Shown here in pieces: positions 59,582 through 64,000 of a DNA stretch of 64,000 bases. How positions within the stretch are numbered: position 1 is the first letter of the stretch; each line of letters begins with the position of its first letter. The notes below the pieces were generated by a model that ran no database searches, was not told where the DNA came from, and was given only the letters and a program-made list of their open reading frames with translations. A program made the translations under genes and the position numbers. The DNA comes from Pseudomonas fluorescens (GTDB lineage: Bacteria; Pseudomonadota; Gammaproteobacteria; Pseudomonadales; Pseudomonadaceae): NCBI RefSeq assembly GCF_003732425.1, contig NZ_MOBX01000016.1:62001-126000 (forward strand). Direction: 5' to 3'.

Positions 59582-62500
59582 TCAAATGTTCTGGCGATCA
59601 CCCTTCGGATCGAAGAACACCGAAGAAACGATTTCCGCCTCGATCACGCTGCCATCGGCCAGCGGTGCAAACACCCGCTCACCCATGCGCTTCAGACCGC
59701 CCTTGACCACACCCATGGCAAACGAATACCCGAGGGAGTTGTGCGCGTAGCTGGACGTCACGTGGCCGACCATGGTCATCGGGATTGCCTGTTTGGTGTT
59801 GAACACCAACTGAGCACCTTCCGGCAGCCATTTGGTCGGATCGATCGGCTTCAGGCCGACCAACTGCTTACGCTGATCCTTCACGCAGTCTTCACGGTTC
59901 ATCCCGCGCTGACCGATCCACGAGAACGGTTTGGTGCGACCGACACACCAGCCCATGTTCAGGTCGTCCGGGGTCATCGAGCCGTCAGTGTCCTGACCGA
60001 CAATGATGAAACCCTTCTCGGCCCGCAGGACGTGCATGGTTTCAGTGCCGTACGGCGTCAGGTTGTACTGCTTGCCGGCCTCGACGATTTTTTCCAGCAC
60101 GCCCATCGCGTAGTCGGCCTGGACGTTGACTTCGTACGACAGCTCACCGGTAAACGAGATGCGGAACACCCGCGCCGGCACGCCGCCGACCAGACCTTCT
60201 TTCCAGGTCATGAACGGGAAGGCTTCGTTGCTCAGGTCGATGTCGGTCACGGCGCTGAGCAGCTTGCGGCTGTTCGGCCCGGACAGGGTCATGGTCGCCC
60301 AGTGGTCGGTGACGGAGGTGAAATACACCTTCATGTCCGGCCACTCGGTCTGGTGGTACAGCTCCAGCCACTGCAGCACGCGAGCCGCACCGCCGGTGGT
60401 GGTGGTCATGACGAAATGGTTGTCCGCCAGGCAAGCCGTCACGCCATCGTCGAAGACCATGCCGTCTTCTTTGCACATCAGGCCGTAACGGGCCTTGCCC
60501 ACGTCGAGTTTGGTCCAGGCGTTGGTGTACACGCGGTTGAGGAACTCACGGGCATCCGGGCCTTGAATGTCGATTTTGCCCAGCGTCGAGGCGTCGAGCA
60601 GGCCGACGCTGTCGCGCACGGCTTTGCATTCGCGCTTCACCGCCGCATGTAGGTCTTCACCGTTTTTCGGGAAGTACCATGGACGTTTCCACTGGCCGAC
60701 GTCTTCAAACTCGGCACCGCTTTTTACATGCCAGGCATGCAGCGCGGTGTAGCGCACCGGTTCGAAGATATGCCCACAGTGACGGCCGGCCACGGCGCCG
60801 AAGGTGACCGGCGTATAGTTCGGACGGAACATCGTGGTGCCCATCTGCGGGATGGTCACGTTCAGCGAACGGGCGGCGATGGCCAGACCGTTGACGTTGC
60901 CAAGCTTGCCCTGATCGGTGCCGAAGCCCAGTGCGGTGTAGCGTTTGACGTGCTCGACCGACTCGAAACCTTCGCGGGTCGCCAGTTCGATGGCGGCGGC
61001 GGTGACGTCGTTTTGCAGGTCAACGAATTGCTTCGGCGCCCGAGCGGTGCCCTTTTCATGCGGCACCTGGAACAGCGCCAGCGTCGGCTCTTCGAGCCGG
61101 CTCAGGGCTTTCGGCAGAGTGCCTTCGACCGCAGCGAAACCGGCTTCGCTGGCAGCGCGCACGCCACCCTCAAAACCATCGGCCAGCGAATCGCCGAGAC
61201 CGTAAACGCCGTTGATACCACCGACGCACACGCGTTTCTGCGGGGCTTCACCCGGGATGAAACCGAGGATGTCTTCGCGCCAGGTCGGCTTGCCACCGAG
61301 GTGCGAAGCCAAGTGCACGACAGGGCTATAACCGCCGGAGCTGGCGACCACATCGCAGTCGAGCCATTCGCCCGGGCTGGTCACGGCATGTGCCTTCACA
61401 TCAATCGCGGCGACGCGGGCCGCAGTAACGCGCTTGCTGCCACGGGCCTCGATCACGGCGCTGCCGGTGAGGATGCGAATGCCTTTGGCACGCGCCTCTT
61501 CCACCAATGCACCACGTGGATTGCTGCGGGCGTCGGCGATGGCCACCACTTGCAGACTGGCGTCGAGCCAATCCAGTGCCACGCGATAGGCGTGATCGTT
61601 GTTGGTCGACAGCACCAGTTTTTTACCCGGTGCCACGCCGTAGCGACGCACGTAAGTCGACACCGCACCGGCAAGCATGTTGCCCGGCACGTCGTTGTTG
61701 CCGTAGACCAGCGGACGCTCGCAAGCGCCGGTCGCCAGCACCACACGCTTGGCGCGAACGCGGTGAATGCGCTGACGTACCTGACCGATCGGTGCGCGGT
61801 CGCCGAGGTGATCGGTGAGGCGTTCGTGAATGGTCAGGAAGTTGTGGTCGTGGTAACCGTTGACCGTGGCGCGCGGCAACAGCAGCACGTCCGGGGTGTC
61901 CTTCAGTTCAGCGATGACGCTGGCAACCCAATCCATCGCCGGTTTGCCGTCAAGGCTTTCGCGGGAGTCGAGCAGGCTGCCGCCGAACTCTTCCTGCTCA
62001 TCGGCAAGAATCACTCGGGCACCGCTGCGCGCAGCCGCCAGTGCAGCCGCCAGACCCGCAGGGCCAGCACCGACGATCAGCACGTCGCAGTGCTGGTTCA
62101 TGTAGTCGTAAGTGTCCGGATCGACTTCGGTCGGCGAACGGCCCAAACCGGCAGCCTTACGAATGTACTTCTCGTAAGTCATCCAGAACGATTGCGGGTA
62201 CATGAAGGTTTTGTAGTAGAAACCCGGCGGCATCAGCTTGCCGCCAACCTTGCCGAGAATCCCCATCATGTCGTTGTTGACGCTCGGCCAGCCGTTGGTG
62301 CTGGTCGCGACCAGACCTTGATACAGCGCCTGTTGCGTGGCGCGCACGTTGGGAATCTGGGTGGCTTCGGTCGCACCGATCTGCAGCACCGCGTTCGGCT
62401 CTTCGGCACCGGCGGCAAAGATCCCGCGAGGACGCGAATACTTGAAGCTGCGGCCAATGATGTCGACGCCGTTGGCGATCAGCGCGGCGGCCAGCGAGTC

Positions 62501-62599
62501 ACCCTCGAAGCCTTTGTAGCTCTGACCGTTGAAGGTGAAGCTCAGCACTTTGTTGCGGTCGATCCGTCCACCGTTGGACAGGCGATTGGTCTGGCTCAT
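59582..62599 (-). CDS. soxA: Sarcosine oxidase alpha subunit
   Basis: The 1005-residue alpha subunit of heterotetrameric sarcosine oxidase. The N-terminal ferredoxin-like segment (VLSFTFNGQSYKGFEGDSLA) is followed by the NAD-binding Rossmann domain (CDVLIVGAGPAGLAAALAAA, about 172-191). The C-terminal GcvT-like folate domain (about 600-1005) holds LNRVYTNAWTKLDVGKARYG and LSGPNSRKLLSAV. The folate domain traps formaldehyde from the beta-subunit site as methylene-THF. Its ATG overlaps the soxD stop by 4 nt, so the two are coupled. Confidence 0.96.
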   Translation of the reverse strand: MSQTNRLSNGGRIDRNKVLSFTFNGQSYKGFEGDSLAAALIANGVDIIGRSFKYSRPRGIFAAGAEEPNAVLQIGATEATQIPNVRATQQALYQGLVATSTNGWPSVNNDMMGILGKVGGKLMPPGFYYKTFMYPQSFWMTYEKYIRKAAGLGRSPTEVDPDTYDYMNQHCDVLIVGAGPAGLAAALAAARSGARVILADEQEEFGGSLLDSRESLDGKPAMDWVASVIAELKDTPDVLLLPRATVNGYHDHNFLTIHERLTDHLGDRAPIGQVRQRIHRVRAKRVVLATGACERPLVYGNNDVPGNMLAGAVSTYVRRYGVAPGKKLVLSTNNDHAYRVALDWLDASLQVVAIADARSNPRGALVEEARAKGIRILTGSAVIEARGSKRVTAARVAAIDVKAHAVTSPGEWLDCDVVASSGGYSPVVHLASHLGGKPTWREDILGFIPGEAPQKRVCVGGINGVYGLGDSLADGFEGGVRAASEAGFAAVEGTLPKALSRLEEPTLALFQVPHEKGTARAPKQFVDLQNDVTAAAIELATREGFESVEHVKRYTALGFGTDQGKLGNVNGLAIAARSLNVTIPQMGTTMFRPNYTPVTFGAVAGRHCGHIFEPVRYTALHAWHVKSGAEFEDVGQWKRPWYFPKNGEDLHAAVKRECKAVRDSVGLLDASTLGKIDIQGPDAREFLNRVYTNAWTKLDVGKARYGLMCKEDGMVFDDGVTACLADNHFVMTTTTGGAARVLQWLELYHQTEWPDMKVYFTSVTDHWATMTLSGPNSRKLLSAVTDIDLSNEAFPFMTWKEGLVGGVPARVFRISFTGELSYEVNVQADYAMGVLEKIVEAGKQYNLTPYGTETMHVLRAEKGFIIVGQDTDGSMTPDDLNMGWCVGRTKPFSWIGQRGMNREDCVKDQRKQLVGLKPIDPTKWLPEGAQLVFNTKQAIPMTMVGHVTSSYAHNSLGYSFAMGVVKGGLKRMGERVFAPLADGSVIEAEIVSSVFFDPKGDRQNI

Positions 62600-62925
62600 A
62601 CCTTCTCTCCCAGCGCCGTCGTGGCTGTTTTCGCCGAATCAGTCTTGTCGGTGAATTGCGGCTTGGTGCCGATCTTGTAGGTTTCGAGAATCTCGTAGGT
62701 CACGGTGTCGCGGGTGACGTTGAAGTACTGACGGCAACCGGCAACGTGATCCCACAGCTCGTGGTGCAGACCGCGCGGGTTGTCGCGGAAGAACATGTAG
62801 TCGCCCCACTCCTCGTCAGTGCAGGCGCCTGGATCGAGCGGGCGCGGAATGTGCGCCTGACCGGATGCGTGGAATTCCTCTTCGGAGCGCAACTCGCCGC
62901 AGTGAGGACAGAAGATATGCAACAT
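62596..62925 (-). CDS. soxD: Sarcosine oxidase delta subunit
   Basis: The 109-residue zinc-binding delta subunit of sarcosine oxidase. The N-terminal Cys6-x2-Cys9 (FCPHCGELRSEEEFH) and the later His60-x3-Cys64 (WDHVAGC) reproduce the known zinc ligand set of the family to within one residue. RQYFNVTRDTVTYEI follows. It lies 14 nt after soxB and overlaps soxA by ATGA. Confidence 0.96.
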   Translation of the reverse strand: MLHIFCPHCGELRSEEEFHASGQAHIPRPLDPGACTDEEWGDYMFFRDNPRGLHHELWDHVAGCRQYFNVTRDTVTYEILETYKIGTKPQFTDKTDSAKTATTALGEKV

Positions 62926-62939
62926 GGGGATTTCTCCTG

Positions 62940-64000
62940 TTAGTGGGCAACCGCAGCAGCGCCGTGTTCATCGATCAACGCACCGTTGTGGAAACGGTCG
63001 ATGGAGAAAGGTGCGGCCAACGGGTGCATTTCACCCTTGGCCAGACTCGCGGCAAACACGTTGCCCGAGCCGGGTGTAGCCTTGAAGCCGCCGGTGCCCC
63101 AACCGCAGTTGAAGAACATGTTCGGTACCGGGGTTTTCGAAATGATCGGGCAAGCGTCCGGCGTGGTGTCGACGATGCCGCCCCACTGCCGGTTCATGCG
63201 TACGCGGGACAACACCGGGAACATCTCGACGATGGCCTGAATGGTGTGCTCGATCACCGGGTACGAACCGCGCTGGCCGTAGCCGTTGTAGCCGTCGATA
63301 CCGGCGCCGATCACCAGGTCGCCCTTGTCGGACTGGCTGATGTAACCGTGCACGGCGTTGGACATGATCACGCTGTCGATAATCGGCTTGATCGGCTCGG
63401 ACACCAGTGCTTGCAGCGGGTGGGATTCGATCGGCAGACGGAAACCGGCGAGTTTGGCCATGTGCCCGGAGTTACCGGCGGTGACCACGCCGACGCGCTT
63501 GGCGCCGATGAAACCCTTGTTGGTTTCAACACCGATGCACACACCGTTTTCCTTGCGGAAACCGATCACTTCGGTCTGCTGGATCAAGTCGACGCCCAAG
63601 GCATCGGCGGCACGGGCAAAGCCCCAGGCCACGGCATCGTGACGGGCGACGCCGCCGCGACGCTGCACGGTGGCGCCCAACACTGGGTAGCGGGTGTTTT
63701 TCGAGCAGTCGAGGTACGGGATTTCGTCAGCGACTTGCTGGGCGTTGAGCAGCTCGCCATCGACGCCGTTGAGGCGGTTGGCGCTGACCCGACGCTCGGA
63801 ATCACGGATGTCCTGCAAGGTGTGGCAGAGGTTGTAGACGCCACGCTGGGAGAACATCACGTTGTAGTTCAGGTCCTGGGACAGACCTTCCCACAATTTC
63901 ATTGCGTGTTCGTAGAGGTGCGCCGACTCGTCCCACAGGTAGTTGGAGCGAACAATGGTGGTGTTGCGCGCGGTGTTACCGCCGCCAAGCCAGCCTTTCT
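62940..64000 (-). CDS. soxB: Sarcosine oxidase beta subunit (5' end outside the window)
   Basis: The beta subunit carries FAD, the covalent FMN and the sarcosine-oxidising site. Only about 353 of the expected 416 or so residues are present. Frame is open to the window end, where it reads KGWLGGGNTARNTTIVRSNY, a normal internal SoxB segment. The Met at 63902 is internal. Visible segments are GVVTAGNSGHMAKLAGFRLP, ESHPLQALVSEPIKPIIDSV and FNCGWGTGGFKATPGSGNVF near the FAD C-terminal contact. It heads the soxB-D-A-G order, with the promoter beyond the window. Confidence 0.95.
   Translation of the reverse strand, partial: KGWLGGGNTARNTTIVRSNYLWDESAHLYEHAMKLWEGLSQDLNYNVMFSQRGVYNLCHTLQDIRDSERRVSANRLNGVDGELLNAQQVADEIPYLDCSKNTRYPVLGATVQRRGGVARHDAVAWGFARAADALGVDLIQQTEVIGFRKENGVCIGVETNKGFIGAKRVGVVTAGNSGHMAKLAGFRLPIESHPLQALVSEPIKPIIDSVIMSNAVHGYISQSDKGDLVIGAGIDGYNGYGQRGSYPVIEHTIQAIVEMFPVLSRVRMNRQWGGIVDTTPDACPIISKTPVPNMFFNCGWGTGGFKATPGSGNVFAASLAKGEMHPLAAPFSIDRFHNGALIDEHGAAAVAH

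Noticed and set aside
62940..63902. SoxB as a truncated gene starting at Met 63902
   Set aside because: The frame continues upstream to the window edge with normal SoxB sequence (GWLGGGNTARNTTIVRSNY), so the gene is cut by the window and not broken.

Overview
The window is a GC-rich bacterial chromosome segment that reads as Pseudomonas, most likely the P. fluorescens group. This rests on the pqqFABCDEM cluster with its 24-residue PqqA, the bioBFHCD block beside three paralogous acyl-CoA dehydrogenases, creBCD, the soxBDAG-purU-fdhA C1 operon, and many intergenic inverted repeats typical of fluorescent pseudomonads. Almost everything looks like core metabolism. I see no prophage, insertion sequence, CRISPR array, rRNA or tRNA gene.

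Layout. 0-3.4 kb: an Lrp/AsnC regulator, then davB-davA (lysine to 5-aminovalerate). 3.4-11.1 kb: pqqF, pqqA, pqqB, pqqC, pqqD, pqqE and an S9 peptidase (PQQ cofactor synthesis). 11.2-14.0 kb: a Pmp3-type mini membrane protein, a class III aminotransferase and a divergent LysR regulator. 14.2-23.8 kb: three long acyl-CoA dehydrogenases on the minus strand, with a membrane diguanylate cyclase and a large di-heme cytochrome c peroxidase-like protein between the second and third. 24-29 kb: a small protein with a rod-like N-terminus, then the biotin operon bioB-F-H-C-D on the minus strand, with comF divergent. 30-35 kb: an orphan ModE-like regulator, a Tat-exported PhoX phosphatase, the kinase SrkA/YihE and RarD. 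35-38.4 kb: an intergenic with two perfect DnaA boxes, a GcvR-like double-ACT protein and malate synthase G. 38.5-41.9 kb: a lone receiver protein, then a cNMP/CBS/nucleotidyltransferase protein translationally coupled to a DEDDh exonuclease. 42-47.7 kb: an iron-starvation sigma factor, FecR-like anti-sigma, TonB receptor with signalling domain, PepSY protein and small membrane protein. 47.8-54.7 kb: a GST, creBCD with a retropepsin-like gene upstream, an acyltransferase and a DUF2780 protein. 54.8-56.1 kb: an ECF sigma/anti-sigma pair. 56.3-64.0 kb: soxB (cut by the window end), soxD, soxA, soxG, purU and fdhA. These convert sarcosine to glycine and handle the released C1 unit as formyl-/methylene-THF or formaldehyde.

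Four families of intergenic inverted repeats recur through the window. I call them A (GTGGGAGCGAGCCTGCTCGC type), B (AAAGATCGCAGCCTTCGGCA type), C (GGCGAGGGAGCTTGCTCCCG type) and D (CCCTCTCCC type). The first 146 bases hold no supportable gene. The most interesting non-coding signals are a near-perfect Vfr/CRP palindrome before the diguanylate cyclase, an 11-bp-periodic CreB-like tag before creD, a hairpin covering the pqqF start, paired DnaA boxes at 35.1 kb, a chain of four hairpins before the ECF sigma gene, and a possible ATT start for that sigma factor. I did not find a clearly new multi-gene system. The nearest candidate is the nucleotidyltransferase/exonuclease pair at 39-42 kb.
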